Positions 44,062-54,045 are shown, numbered from the stretch's first letter. The stretch: DNA of 64,000 nucleotides from Microbulbifer sp. SAOS-129_SWC (GCF_039696035.1 NZ_CP155567.1:3095001-3159000); one strand, 5' to 3'. A program made the numbers and translations. The notes: a model not told the origin generated them from the sequence alone.

Positions 44062-45018
44062 TTACCCGCCTATCTTATCCAGGATGTGCAGGGTCCCATC
44101 GATAAACGCCAGCCGCTCGGCCACGCTGAGAGCGTGCGGGCGCACCGAAATCTTGACCCCGACAAAGTCGAGCGCACCGGCAGCCTGCAGGCAGCGGCGG
44201 AACTCCGTTTCCGTCAGCAGTGAGCAGGGCTCGAATGCGGGGATATCGAATGCCTGTGCCGGCGGCATATGGGTGTCGCGCCAGGCCCCGTAGCGGCTCT
44301 CCTGCCCCGACACCCCGGAAAACATCAGCCCGCGCAGCAAGCCGGCCGCCTGCGCCGCCTGGATGTGCTCCACCGGCCCATCCACGCCGCGCGCTTCCAG
44401 TGCGGAGCGGCCCCAGTTGATACACAGGCCCAGCGGTTTGCCGGCGTTGCGGTTGGCTGCGGCCAGTGCCTCGATTTCCGTGGCAAGTGGCAGAAAGCCC
44501 TTGTCGGCGTCCTGCCCGGCGACCTTGGCATCGCAGTGCTCAAGCACCAGCTCGGCGCCGTCCCAGTCCCACGAGGCCAGGGTTTCCAGTGACGCGGTCA
44601 GGGCGGCCACATCGGGCGTTTCTTCCCCGGTCACCCGCGGAGCGGCGTGGATCAACAGCCCGGTGACGGCCTGGCGGCCCAGATGGCGGTTGAGCTTGTG
44701 AATGGCCTGCCGCGCCTGCTCGTAGAAGTCCAGCGCCGCCTGCCGCCCGGCCTCATCGGCGGACGCGAGACCGAAGCCGGCATCAGTGCCGAGGCGCTGC
44801 ATGACGCCCGGCATACCGGTAAATACGAAATCCCACTGTGGATCGATATTGGCCAGAAACCAGTCGTCATCCTCCGGGTGCAGCGCACCGGTGAACGGGT
44901 GCTCCAGCCCGCGGACATTCGCCATCGCCTTCAGGCCGGCGAAATATTCGGCCTGGATGGCGGGATCCCAGGATTCGGTGACCGGGGCAGTGGCGTAGGC
45001 CCCAACGAAATAGCCCAT
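44062..45018 (-). CDS. DUF4862 family protein
   Basis: A 318-residue soluble protein matching DUF4862 by its start (MGYFVGAYATAPVTESWDP) and the body LEHPFTGALHPEDDDWFLAN, LVLEHCDAKV and GLCINWGRSALEARG. The pattern of strands and Glu/His residues suggests a xylose-isomerase-like TIM barrel with a metal site, but no activity is known to me. It is divergent from the glutamine-synthetase-like gene, with which it may share a regulatory region. Confidence 0.8.
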   Translation of the reverse strand: MGYFVGAYATAPVTESWDPAIQAEYFAGLKAMANVRGLEHPFTGALHPEDDDWFLANIDPQWDFVFTGMPGVMQRLGTDAGFGLASADEAGRQAALDFYEQARQAIHKLNRHLGRQAVTGLLIHAAPRVTGEETPDVAALTASLETLASWDWDGAELVLEHCDAKVAGQDADKGFLPLATEIEALAAANRNAGKPLGLCINWGRSALEARGVDGPVEHIQAAQAAGLLRGLMFSGVSGQESRYGAWRDTHMPPAQAFDIPAFEPCSLLTETEFRRCLQAAGALDFVGVKISVRPHALSVAERLAFIDGTLHILDKIGG

Positions 45019-45241
45019 AGTGTTTTCCTGTTGCTGCTGGTGTGGCTTTCACTCCAGTGGTTATGCGGGGCCCAAGCGTCACGCAAACGCCGGACTGCGC
45101 AAAAACAGGAGTTTACCACTGCTGCGAAAGTCCCGACGCTCAAGATGCTCGCGCACTCCCACTTCCCGCGCTCCAGACCATCCACTGAATCGACATTTCG
45201 TTTACACTGCGGGCAGCAAACCTAGCCAACCCGGAGTTACC

Positions 45242-46630
45242 ATGAGCCGATCCGATAGCCGTACCTGGCTGGACGAATTACCCGCAGCTTTCCAGGCCTA
45301 TCGCAATGGCCGCCGGCTGGACGAGGTGGAATGCATCATTCCCGATCTGAACGGCATGTCCCGCGGCAAGGCGATGCCGCTGAAAAATTTCTCCCCGGAC
45401 AAACCCATCTTCCTGCCGATCTCCATTTTCTACCAGACCATTACCGGCCAGGATGTGGAAATGGATATCGTCAACCAGTGGGCGGAGAGCGATATGGTGC
45501 TAGTGCCGGATATGTCGACGGCGATGGCGGCGCCCTGGGCCAAGCAGGCCACCCTGCAGATTATTCACGATTTGCAGGACTTCGACGGCAAGCCGATTTT
45601 CTGTGCGCCGCGCAATATCCTCAAACACGTGGTCGGCCTGTATGCGCAGCGCGGCTGGAAGCCGGTGGTGGCGCCCGAGCTGGAGTTCTACCTGACCAAG
45701 CCGAACGTCGACCCCAACGAACCGATACAGCCACCGGTGGGCCGCAGCGGGCGTTCCGGTACGGCCCTGCAATCCTATTCCATGTCTGCCGTCGATGAAT
45801 ACGGCCCGGTGATCGATGCGATCTACGACTACGCCGAGGCCGCCGGCCTGCATATCGACTCGGTGATCCAGGAGGATGGCGCGGGTCAGGTGGAGTTTAA
45901 CCTGACCCATGGCGACCCGCTGTTGCTGGCAGACCAGGTGTTTTATTTCAAGCGCATCATCAAGGAGGCGGCGCTGAACAACGGCATGTTTGCCACCTTC
46001 ATGGCCAAACCCATGCGCGACCAGCCCGGCAGTGCCATGCACGTGCACCAGAGTGTGGTGGATATTGCCAGCGGGCAGAATATCTTCTCCGATCCGCACG
46101 GCGAGGCGACGACGCTGTTCCGCCACTTTATCGGCGGCACCCAGAAGCACCTGATCGAGGTGATGCCGTTGATCGCCCCGAACGTCAATTCCTACCGGCG
46201 CTTTGAGTCGGCGGCCAATTCCAGCGCACCCACCAACCTGGCCTGGGGTTTCGACAACCGCGCCACGGGCCTGCGCGTGCCCCACTCCGGCGCGCCGGAC
46301 CGCCGCCTGGAGAACCGCGTGATCGGCGTGGACACCAACCCCTACCTGGCGATTGCCGCCAGCCTGGCGTGTGGGTACCTGGGCATGATCAACCAGATTG
46401 AACCCGACGCACCGGCCGAGGGCGAGCTGGATGACAAACAGCAGGCGCAGGCTTATATTCCCACTACCTTCGACGAGGCACTGCGCATCTTCGAAGGGGC
46501 GCAGGAGATTCACCAGGTGCTGGGCGCGGATTTCTGCCAGCTGTATGCGGAAGTCAAGAAAGAGGAGCTGCGCCAGTTCCACCGGGAGATTTCGCCGTGG
46601 GAACGCGAGCACCTGCTGCTGAACGTATAA
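45242..46630 (+). CDS. Glutamine synthetase-family enzyme, glutamate-putrescine ligase type
   Basis: A 462-residue ATP-dependent ligase. It has the GS fold signatures IIPDLNGMSRGKAMP near the start, HVHQSVVD, the substrate-binding RRFESAANSSAPTNLAWG and RVPHSGAPDRRLENRV with conserved Arg residues. The closest group by sequence feel is gamma-glutamylputrescine synthetase (PuuA). It would start polyamine breakdown by joining glutamate to putrescine. No other puu gene is adjacent, so the substrate is less certain. Confidence 0.88.
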   Translation: MSRSDSRTWLDELPAAFQAYRNGRRLDEVECIIPDLNGMSRGKAMPLKNFSPDKPIFLPISIFYQTITGQDVEMDIVNQWAESDMVLVPDMSTAMAAPWAKQATLQIIHDLQDFDGKPIFCAPRNILKHVVGLYAQRGWKPVVAPELEFYLTKPNVDPNEPIQPPVGRSGRSGTALQSYSMSAVDEYGPVIDAIYDYAEAAGLHIDSVIQEDGAGQVEFNLTHGDPLLLADQVFYFKRIIKEAALNNGMFATFMAKPMRDQPGSAMHVHQSVVDIASGQNIFSDPHGEATTLFRHFIGGTQKHLIEVMPLIAPNVNSYRRFESAANSSAPTNLAWGFDNRATGLRVPHSGAPDRRLENRVIGVDTNPYLAIAASLACGYLGMINQIEPDAPAEGELDDKQQAQAYIPTTFDEALRIFEGAQEIHQVLGADFCQLYAEVKKEELRQFHREISPWEREHLLLNV

Positions 46631-46728
46631 CCGGCCGGGAATAAAGTACTACCGGCATCCGCAGCTGCCCCAGGGAACGGCAATTAGTGTTTCGGGATCA
46701 AGAATATATTTTTTAGGGATAAAAAGTG

Positions 46729-47136
46729 ATGAAAATAACGGTAGAAACACAGGTGTCAGCGCCAATCAGCAAAGTCTGGCAAGACTACACCTCCCCGGAG
46801 GCGATCACCCAGTGGAATGCAGCCTCCGCAGACTGGCACACCACCCGCGCCAGGGTGGATCTGCGCGAGGGCGGCCACTTCAGCTCACGGATGGAGGCGA
46901 AGGACGGCAGTATGGGGTTCGACTTCGAGGGCACCTACACCAAAGTTGTCGAACACAGCCTGCTCGAGTACACATTCGGCGAGCGCACGGCGCAGGTGGA
47001 GTTTATCGACGGCGATTCGGTCACCGTACGCGTGAGCTTCGACAGTGAAGACAGCCACAGTATCGAACAGCAGCGCGATGGCTGGCAAAGCATCCTCGAC
47101 AGTTTCAAGCGCTATGTGGAATCGGTAACGGCCTGA
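46729..47136 (+). CDS. SRPBCC / AHSA1-like protein
   Basis: A 135-residue START-like fold protein: the pattern VETQVSAPISKVWQDYTSPE, AITQWNAASADWHTTRARV, MGFDFEGTYTKVV and QQRDGWQSILDSFKRYVES is typical. ATG 46729 overlaps a GTG at 46726. It differs from the SRPBCC gene at 18502. Ligand and role are unknown. Confidence 0.88.
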   Translation: MKITVETQVSAPISKVWQDYTSPEAITQWNAASADWHTTRARVDLREGGHFSSRMEAKDGSMGFDFEGTYTKVVEHSLLEYTFGERTAQVEFIDGDSVTVRVSFDSEDSHSIEQQRDGWQSILDSFKRYVESVTA

Positions 47137-47270
47137 CGTTACCGTATACTGGGTAAAAAAGCCGGGGCGCGCATCGGCATCAGGGTGAGCAGTGGCCTCC
47201 CGCCCCAACGCGCCCAATTCGTAATCAGCGCACGCCTGCCGGCGTGCGCACCAGGAGCACCAAGCGCACC

Positions 47271-47657
47271 ATGAGCAAAGAAGAGCTGCAAGCCATCCTC
47301 GAACTGAGCACCGAAGACCGCTACGAGGTGTTCCTCGACCTGGTCGGTGACGAGCGCGAAGTCTGGATTCTGATCAACCCGGAGCAGCACTTCCTGAAAC
47401 TGCACGCCGAAGAACAGGGGGATATCGAGTACCTGCCGGTGTGGCCCGCAGCGGAGTTCGCCGCGGCCTACGCGGGCGACGACAGCGACCTCGCACCGAA
47501 AAGCATCGCCCTGCCCCAGTTCCTGAAAAAATGGCTGTCCGGCCTGGAGCGCGACGGTATCGAGATCGGTGTTTTCCCCGGCCCCGACGGCAGCGTGTGG
47601 ATTACCGAACCCAAAGACCTGGAACAGGACTTGCGCGACGAGCTGTCGCGTTTCTGA
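47271..47657 (+). CDS. DUF2750 protein
   Basis: A 128-residue acidic soluble protein with DUF2750 features (TEDRYEVFLDLVGDEREVWI, YLPVWPAAEFAAAYAGDD, IEIGVFPGPDGSVW). Function is unknown. ATG 47271 follows AGGAG. It is followed closely by the DTW-domain gene, possibly on one transcript. Confidence 0.8.
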   Translation: MSKEELQAILELSTEDRYEVFLDLVGDEREVWILINPEQHFLKLHAEEQGDIEYLPVWPAAEFAAAYAGDDSDLAPKSIALPQFLKKWLSGLERDGIEIGVFPGPDGSVWITEPKDLEQDLRDELSRF

Positions 47658-47699
47658 ATCTCCCGCCATCCGCGCGGGCGCGTGCCCGCTGATACCGGT

Positions 47700-48161
47700 A
47701 TGAAGATCACCCTGCTGACCCACGAGCGCGAACTGCAGCGCAAGACCAATACCGGTGCGCTGGCCCTGCAACACTGCGGCGGCCTGGTGGAGCGCGTGGT
47801 GTGGGCCCGGCGCGAGCCGGATACGGACCTGGTCGGCGCGCTCGAGCGCGGCGAGGCGGTACTGGTTTACCCCGCCGGAGACTGCGAGCCTGCGCCGCTG
47901 CAGGATTTTTCCCGGGTGATCCTGATCGATGCCACCTGGCAGGAAGCGCGCAAGATCTACAACCGCAGCCCCTACCTCAAGGCCGCACCCAAGGCGGCCA
48001 TTGACCCGGCGGCTGGCTCCAGCTATCGCCTGCGGCGCAACCAGCCACAGGGCGGCCTGTGTACGGCGGAGTGTGTGATCGAGATATTGCGCGAATGCGG
48101 CGAGGAGGCGGCGGCTGAACGGGTGCAGGCCGCGTTCGAGGCATTTAATCAGGCGCCCTGA
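47700..48161 (+). CDS. DTW-domain protein (tRNA aminocarboxypropyltransferase family)
   Basis: A 153-residue protein of the DTW/TDD family: the name-giving motif appears as DATWQEARKIY, with YRLRRNQPQGGLCTAECV downstream. Characterised members (TapT) put a 3-amino-3-carboxypropyl group on a tRNA uridine using SAM. This copy is at the short end for the family and lacks the zinc-binding N-terminal part, so activity on tRNA is an inference. A GTG at 47682 is an alternative start. Confidence 0.78.
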   Translation: MKITLLTHERELQRKTNTGALALQHCGGLVERVVWARREPDTDLVGALERGEAVLVYPAGDCEPAPLQDFSRVILIDATWQEARKIYNRSPYLKAAPKAAIDPAAGSSYRLRRNQPQGGLCTAECVIEILRECGEEAAAERVQAAFEAFNQAP

Positions 48162-48321
48162 GCCGGAACCGGGTGCCGCTACAGATGCGAGCAGTAATAA
48201 CAACGGACAACGCCGGTGTGCGCGGCGCACCCTACGGAATACATTGACGCAGGACGCACTATGCGCACCGGCCGGGCGCGGCATTCAAGTCAAACGGCGC
48301 GCCCCACTAACCCGGCGATGC

Positions 48322-48843
48322 TCAGCTGTCCAGCTGCTGCGCTTCGCGCGCCTGCCGGCGTTCCTGTCGATCCTTCAGGTGTTGCTCGCGCATTTCCCTG
48401 TGCTTCTGTTTCATCGCTTCCAGTTCGGTTTTCTGCTCGTCGGTGAGCACGGCCAGGAACTGCTGGCGGCTTTTATCACGCTGCTGCATTTTCTGGATTT
48501 CCAGCGAACCCAGTGCGCTGGCGAAGCTGTCGAGCGCGGCCTGGTCGGCGCCCTCGTCCATCGCGGCGCGAACCTGCTCGCGCAGCGCGTGTTCCCGCTG
48601 GCGCAGCGCCGTGTGTTCCGCGCGGCCCGCCTCGTGGTTGGCGCGGATCTGCGCGATCTGGCCCTCGGTCAGGGATAGTTGTTCGGCCAGCCGCTCGAAG
48701 CGCTGCTCCATCCGATGGCCTTTGCCACCGTGCCCGTGCCCATGTCCGTAGTCGTAGCCCGCGGCCACACTCAGTGTCGGAACGGCCACCACCGCCGCGA
48801 AGCCGAGACCTGCAATAACTTTCTTCCAGCCTTGATGATTCAT
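48322..48843 (-). CDS. Spy/CpxP-like periplasmic protein
   Basis: A 173-residue exported protein. ATG 48843 gives a signal peptide (VIAGLGFAAVVAVPTLSVAA), then a His/Gly-rich segment (YGHGHGHGGKGH) that may bind metal. An all-helical part with the LTxxQ motif pair follows (LSLTEGQIAQIRANHE, LTDEQKTELEAM). Spy/CpxP proteins act as periplasmic chaperones or stress sensors. A CpxRA-type partner is not in view. Confidence 0.85.
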   Translation of the reverse strand: MNHQGWKKVIAGLGFAAVVAVPTLSVAAGYDYGHGHGHGGKGHRMEQRFERLAEQLSLTEGQIAQIRANHEAGRAEHTALRQREHALREQVRAAMDEGADQAALDSFASALGSLEIQKMQQRDKSRQQFLAVLTDEQKTELEAMKQKHREMREQHLKDRQERRQAREAQQLDS

Positions 48844-48999
48844 AGTGAACTCCTGTTGGTTAACCCGGTGCTCTGCTTGTTTCCGGGTCAATCATCTCTC
48901 GCGGATACTGAACAGTTCCTGAAGCGTAACGGCCGCAATGTCAGGGAGCGATAAGGCGGGGTAAATCTTTGTTAAGAAGCGTCGGCACCGATACCGGAA

Positions 49000-49989
49000 T
49001 CACTCCGGGCGCAATACCAGTGTCGCTGTCATGCCCGCGGCGAGTACCGTGTCGGGCGGCAGTTTGTCGGCGTCCAGCCGCACCCGCACCGGCACCCGCT
49101 GAGCTAGGCGCACCCAGCTGAAAGTGGGGTTCACTTCCGCGAGCAGGTTTGCACCGGTGGGGTTGTCCCGATCGGCAATACCGCGGGCGATACTGTCCAC
49201 CACCCCCTCGGTGTGCAGCCCGCTCATAAGGCGCACTTCCACCCTGTCGCCGACATTCACGCGGGGCAGTTTGGTCTCTTCGAAATAGCCGTACACCCAC
49301 AGGTGGTGGCGGTCGATCAACGCCATATAGGCCTGGCCGGTGTGCGCGTAGTCACCGGGGTAGAGGTTCAGGTTGGTGATATAACCGTCGGTCGGCGCGC
49401 GTACCTCGGTGCGCTGCAGGTTCAGCCGCGCCAGTTCCAGCGCCGCGTTGGCACGCTGCAAGTTGGCGAGTAACTGCTGCTGGCCGGCGCTGGCGCGCTC
49501 GGTGCTGGCGCGGGCGGCCCGCAGCGCGGCGGCGGCGGCATCGGCGCTGCTGCGGGCATTGCTCACGATCTCTTCGGAAACCGCCTGTGGAATGCGCGCG
49601 CGGCGGCTGGATTCCGCCTCGCGCATGGCGAACTCGGCGCGCGCGCGTGCGGCGCTGGCCTCTGCGATCCGGATATCGGCGCCGGCGGATCTGGCAGCGG
49701 CTTCGGCCGCCTCCTGGTCGGCCTCCGCCTGCATGACCGCGTTGGTAAAGCGGGACTGATCGATGACAAACAGCAGGTCGCCCTTGTGCACCAGCTGGTT
49801 GTCCCCGACCGCCACCTGCCTCACCAGCCCCGACACATCGGGTGCTATCTGGATTACCCGCACCTGCACGCGCCCGTCGCGAGTCCACGGTGAATACATA
49901 TAGTGCTGCCACAGGAACCAGCACAGCAGCGCGGCGATAGACACCACCAACAGGGTAATTGCGACGCGAATCGGGGTGGCGGTGTTCAA
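49000..49989 (-). CDS. HlyD-family membrane fusion protein
   Basis: A 329-residue periplasmic adaptor (AaeA/EmrA-like) with one N-terminal inner-membrane helix (TLLVVSIAALLCWFLWQHYM). The lipoyl half-motifs are IAPDVSGLVRQVAVGDNQLV and LNLQRTEVRAPTDGYITNLN; an Ala/Arg-rich coiled-coil hairpin lies between them (about residues 85-175), then the beta-barrel domain. It is the last gene of the FUSC-DUF1656-HlyD operon and should link the inner-membrane pump to an outer-membrane channel. Confidence 0.92.
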   Translation of the reverse strand: MNTATPIRVAITLLVVSIAALLCWFLWQHYMYSPWTRDGRVQVRVIQIAPDVSGLVRQVAVGDNQLVHKGDLLFVIDQSRFTNAVMQAEADQEAAEAAARSAGADIRIAEASAARARAEFAMREAESSRRARIPQAVSEEIVSNARSSADAAAAALRAARASTERASAGQQQLLANLQRANAALELARLNLQRTEVRAPTDGYITNLNLYPGDYAHTGQAYMALIDRHHLWVYGYFEETKLPRVNVGDRVEVRLMSGLHTEGVVDSIARGIADRDNPTGANLLAEVNPTFSWVRLAQRVPVRVRLDADKLPPDTVLAAGMTATLVLRPE

Positions 49990-49992
49990 GGG

Positions 49993-50193
49993 CTACCCCA
50001 TTGCCAGCAGGCCCAGTGCGCCAAAGCTGGCGAAAAACACCGCGACCCGAAACAGCGGTGGGTGCCAGATGTACCGGTACAGTCCGTAGCGCCCGAGCAG
50101 CCGGTCCAGCGCCCACAGCAGCGCCAGGCTCAGTAGAAACACCGGCAGCAGGAAGGGAAACAACACGCCCATCACGGCCAACTCACGTGGCAT
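49993..50193 (-). CDS. DUF1656 small membrane protein (AaeX-like)
   Basis: A 66-residue protein with two helices (FPFLLPVFLLSLALLWALDR, LFRVAVFFASFGALGLLAM) and the typical YIWHPPLF loop of DUF1656. It sits exactly where aaeX lies in related efflux operons, between the FUSC pump gene (overlapping by 11 bases) and the fusion-protein gene (three bases away). Its role within the complex is unknown. Confidence 0.88.
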   Translation of the reverse strand: MPRELAVMGVLFPFLLPVFLLSLALLWALDRLLGRYGLYRYIWHPPLFRVAVFFASFGALGLLAMG

Positions 50194-52234
50194 CAGGGTA
50201 CTCCCGGGGCAAATCCCCTTCTTGCGCCAGCTGGCAGTCCAGCAGTGCCAGGCGCAGCAGGTGCAGCTGCCGCAGCACCGCGGGCTCATCGATCTCGGCC
50301 ATAGCCTCGTCGAGGATCGGCAGTAACTCGTCGGGCGGCGTCACACTGCGGCCGAACAGCCGCGCGAAGGCCCCCAGTACCCGTTGCAACACCGCGCGCT
50401 GCTCCGCCGGCAGTGCCGGCTGCAGGCGCCGCAGCTCCAGCACTGCGCGCCCGGTCTCATTGACATACAGCGCCATGGCCAGCCACTCCTGCGCACCGCT
50501 GCCGGCATACTGCATGACCTGCATAAACAGGTCGCGGGTCACGCTGTCGAAACGCTGCGCCAGCCCCTGCAGGGGCGCCACGCAGTTGCGCGCCACCTGG
50601 TAGCGCAGCTTTTGCAACAACCGCCGCCGCAGCCAACCGTTGCTGGCGGCGTTGCCGAGCAGGCTGAACGCCACAGCCGCAGCCAGTACACCGAGGATCT
50701 GGCTGGCGAATTCATTGAGGACCAGGGCAGAATTGAATGTCATCGGGTTGTGCAGGTTGAGAGAGATGATAAAGCTCAGCACCCAGCCGGTACCGTAACC
50801 GCCCAACGCGGTGCGGGTGGTCAGGTAGAGTCCCGGCAGCAGGAAGGGCACCACCCCGGCGACCATCAGCGCAAAACCATCGAGCCGTGTCAGCACCGCA
50901 AACTGGCAGATAAACGCCAGCGGCATCCCGGTGACAAAGCCCAGCGTAATCTGGCGCACTGCGGCGGTCGGATCCGGCGAGCCGGCGAACAGGCCGGTGA
51001 AGACCGTCGCCAGGATCATTGCCGTGCCGCCGTGGGACCAGCCCGACAGGATCCAGAAGCTGCCCATCACCAGCATTACCGCGGTGGCGCGGAGGCCGCT
51101 CAGTAACGCCCCGACGTTGTCGGTACCGCGCTCGAAGGGCAGATGCTCGCGCTCTCTGAGCAGGCGCGAGTCGCGCAGCGCAGCGAAGGCGGCGACATAG
51201 GCACCCAGTTCATCGACGCAGCGCAGGAGCAGTTCGGCGCCACTGTCAAAATCCAGCAGCTCGCGGCGCGACTCAAGCCCGTGCCGCTGGGTGACAATGG
51301 CCTCGGGCAGCTGTGCGCGCATTTCGCCCAGTCGCGAAGAAAGCATAGCCGCTGCCTCCGTTGTTGCGTCGCATTCACCCTCCATCGGGCGCGCGACTCT
51401 CTCGCACAGCGGTGCCAGGCGCATATAGACGACGCGGTGCCGGGCGCCGCGCAATCGGTTCATCAGGTGGTGCAGACTCTGGAAGCTGGTGGATACCGCC
51501 ATAAAACACTGATTGACCCGGCGCAGCCGCGGGCTGCGCGCGCGCACGCCGGCGTCTTCGAACACCGCGGAACTGCGCAGGTCTTCCACCTGTAGCGTTT
51601 CACTGACAAAACGCAGGTGGGCGCGCTCCAGCTTGTCCTGCGCCAGAGTGCCGGCGAGGCCCTCGCGCACAAATTTCAGGAAGCCGCTGTACTGGCTATT
51701 GAGCTGCTGACGCAACGCCTCGCGCAACCGCCGCGGGAAGATCACCCCACTCACTACGCCAGCCACCAGAATGCCGAGCATCACTTCGCTGACGCGCATC
51801 ACCGCGGAATTGAAGACACCCAGCGGGTTGTTCACCACCGGGATCAGCACGATTGCCACCGTGTAACCGGAAAGCACGAAGCCGTAGGAAGAGAAATTGC
51901 GGAAATATGCCGAGCCGGCGGCGCAGAGACCGATCCACAGCGCCATCCCGACAAGCAACAGCGTCCGCTGCTGGGGGAACAACCCCATCAGAATAAGCGC
52001 CACCAGGCTACCTGCCAGCGTACCAAGGGTGCGATAAAAGCTCTTGGCCAACACCATCCCACTGGCCGGGTGCATCACCAGTGCCACCGTGATCATGGAC
52101 GTGGCGGGCTGTTCCAGGTCGAGGCGCATGGCCAGCCAGCCGCTGACAAACACTGCCAGCGCCGCCTTGGCCGCATAAGCCCAGTCCTGCAGTGCCTCCT
52201 GCAGCGGGGCGACCAGCGGCCCCTCAGCGCGCAT
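50183..52234 (-). CDS. FUSC-family efflux pump (AaeB-like)
   Basis: A 683-residue inner-membrane transporter of the fusaric-acid-resistance type. Two sets of about five or six helices occur: the first at residues 20-165 (AVFVSGWLAMRLDLEQPATS, IGLCAAGSAYFRNFSSYGFV), the second at residues 370-500 (FAGSPDPTAAVRQITLGFVT), each followed by a cytoplasmic helical part. With DUF1656 and HlyD proteins it should export aromatic acids or related compounds. Confidence 0.92.
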   Translation of the reverse strand: MRAEGPLVAPLQEALQDWAYAAKAALAVFVSGWLAMRLDLEQPATSMITVALVMHPASGMVLAKSFYRTLGTLAGSLVALILMGLFPQQRTLLLVGMALWIGLCAAGSAYFRNFSSYGFVLSGYTVAIVLIPVVNNPLGVFNSAVMRVSEVMLGILVAGVVSGVIFPRRLREALRQQLNSQYSGFLKFVREGLAGTLAQDKLERAHLRFVSETLQVEDLRSSAVFEDAGVRARSPRLRRVNQCFMAVSTSFQSLHHLMNRLRGARHRVVYMRLAPLCERVARPMEGECDATTEAAAMLSSRLGEMRAQLPEAIVTQRHGLESRRELLDFDSGAELLLRCVDELGAYVAAFAALRDSRLLREREHLPFERGTDNVGALLSGLRATAVMLVMGSFWILSGWSHGGTAMILATVFTGLFAGSPDPTAAVRQITLGFVTGMPLAFICQFAVLTRLDGFALMVAGVVPFLLPGLYLTTRTALGGYGTGWVLSFIISLNLHNPMTFNSALVLNEFASQILGVLAAAVAFSLLGNAASNGWLRRRLLQKLRYQVARNCVAPLQGLAQRFDSVTRDLFMQVMQYAGSGAQEWLAMALYVNETGRAVLELRRLQPALPAEQRAVLQRVLGAFARLFGRSVTPPDELLPILDEAMAEIDEPAVLRQLHLLRLALLDCQLAQEGDLPREYPDAT

Positions 52235-53023
52235 ACCCTGCCCCGATTTCGCCCATAGCCATTATTGAGGCGACACCGCCTCCTGCTCCGATGAATCCAA
52301 ATTACTGGGCGAAGGATAGGCAAGTTTTCCCGTCAGCGTGTCCGCTCGCCCTGCGGTCCCGCCCCGATAGCCGGGGATTGCCAACCTGGCGTGAGAGCGC
52401 CGCAGCCTGCGCGGTCAAAGTCTGTGGCACTAAAACCACCATAGAGAATGACGAAGGGGTGTACACAAGAGGTGTGCAAACAAGGAAATCTGCAAACAAC
52501 AGGTATGTAGACAACAGATGCGTAGACATCGGGGGCACGAACAGTAAAGGCTGATGCCCCCTCCTTCGAAGAATTCGCTTCCGCGCTGACCCACCGGGAG
52601 AAACAGAATTCCGAAGACGGTTACGAATGGTGACACTGTCATCGGTAACACTTCTCCACGGGCGTGATGCACAGGAATAAAAATTCTGTAAACAGCAGTT
52701 TCCCAGGTGAATTCTTGCCCGCGTTCACAAGCTCCGACTTTGACCGGACACAATGGCAAGTTGGACTACAATGTCAGTGAGCAGCTGTCGAATTTCACGT
52801 TTACCGATAGTCGCTATTGGGTTATTTTTATTTCAAGCAACCAGAAATTCACAGCACCGCAAAATAACTGCGGCCGGTACAGGAGCTTCTCCAGCAGTAG
52901 TTACGGGATCGGCAGATGGCCGATCAAACACCAACCATCCAGATACAGAGTTAAACCACAACAGTGCGCTAATCGCCCAATAATAAACAAAGATAAGTAT
53001 GCAAAGCTGTCAAGGAGACGACT
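52235..53023. other. Intergenic region with degenerate short repeats
   Basis: A 789-base stretch without a credible gene. It has lower GC than its surroundings in the second half. The repeat array at 52453-52529 is described separately. Confidence 0.5.
52453..52529. repeat. Five degenerate 15-16-bp direct repeats
   Basis: Units start at 52453, 52469, 52484, 52500 and 52515. Each ends in a version of TGCAAACAA / GTAGACAA, giving a spacing of 15 or 16 bases, close to one and a half helical turns. Confidence 0.6.
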
Positions 53024-53446
53024 GTGAGCATTTACAATCTGTATAAGATCTTTTTCAGCGTGATGATCTTCGTATCGTTTTTCAGTGGTTTATTGTTTTT
53101 CCCGTTTTTCCCCTACATCCTGGTATTACTCATTCCCATCTCCCTGTCGATCATTCAACGGAAACAGCGACACGGCGGCATCCTGCCGCGGCACAGCTGG
53201 AACCGTGCCGGTATCTATCTGCTGTTTCCGCTGCCTTTTCTCGCCACTGCGGCCTTTGTGTTCGGCGGCATTGCCTATCGGGCGCTGGCGATTGCACAGT
53301 GCGACGCCAGCCTGAGCTGCATCGTCGGCGGTGGGATCGGCGTGGTAATTGTGGGCAGCCTGTGCTGTGCCATCGGCTTGATGATTGCCGAGGCGCTGCT
53401 GTGGAATTTTTCCACTGTCTCCGGCAAAGGCGAACTCGCCCGCTAG
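53024..53446 (+). CDS. Three- or four-helix membrane protein
   Basis: A 140-residue protein of unknown family from a GTG start that follows AAGGAG. Helices are at about residues 8-42 (VMIFVSFFSGLLFFPFFPYI...), 63-80 (GIYLLFPLPFLATAAFVFGG) and 101-126. One Cys pair in the loop (AQCDASLSC) could form a disulfide on the periplasmic side. No function is evident. Confidence 0.65.
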   Translation: MSIYNLYKIFFSVMIFVSFFSGLLFFPFFPYILVLLIPISLSIIQRKQRHGGILPRHSWNRAGIYLLFPLPFLATAAFVFGGIAYRALAIAQCDASLSCIVGGGIGVVIVGSLCCAIGLMIAEALLWNFSTVSGKGELAR

Positions 53447-53597
53447 GCCGGCGGCAACAGCCTCCCGCCCGCGGGTAGCAGCGGGCGGGACCGATCGCAG
53501 CGGAGGTCTTGCAACTGGCTGGCGCGAGCCAGTGGTCCTGCGTATGTGCCAGCGGTTATTGATGCGCTTTTGAAAAGGTACTGAACCGGTACAGATT

Positions 53598-53927
53598 ATG
53601 GAATTTATTATCCTGTTGATTATTGTCGTGGCCGTGCTGGTTCTGCCACTTAAGATGGCGGCGTCGATGATGGGTGCGCGCAACACGGGGGCCTTCTACT
53701 GCCTGTTCGCGCTGCTGCTCGCCGTCATCATCCAGCATTTTGTCGGAGGCCTTATTCCCGGTGTCACCGAGCAATACGGCCTGCTGATCACAATACCACT
53801 GGCGGCCATTGCCTATATGCTGGTTCTGGGGACCGGCTTTCTGAAAGCCATTGTGATCGCCCTTGTGCAGGGGCTGATTACCATCGCGCTGACCCTGCTG
53901 CTGGGGAGCTTTCTCGCGACGGTTTAA
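53598..53927 (+). CDS. Small membrane protein
   Basis: A 109-residue, very hydrophobic protein with four helices at about residues 2-18, 31-50, 60-79 and 84-107, of unknown family. ATG 53598 is preceded by a weak ribosome-binding site. It follows the previous membrane protein gene at a distance of 151 bases with a likely own promoter. No function is evident. Confidence 0.65.
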   Translation: MEFIILLIIVVAVLVLPLKMAASMMGARNTGAFYCLFALLLAVIIQHFVGGLIPGVTEQYGLLITIPLAAIAYMLVLGTGFLKAIVIALVQGLITIALTLLLGSFLATV

Positions 53928-54045
53928 TGCTGCTTTACCGCGATGTGGTCCGTCGCCGCTGCAACTTGGCTACAACGCCAGGCAACAGGCGCCTACCTGC
54001 AAAGTTAACCATCAATGCGGCAGTTCCTCCGTTTCAGGAATGAAC

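Noticed and set aside
52707..53027. A 106-codon + strand frame before the membrane protein gene
   Set aside because: Composition is not protein-like, and it overlaps the ribosome-binding site and start of the supported gene at 53024.
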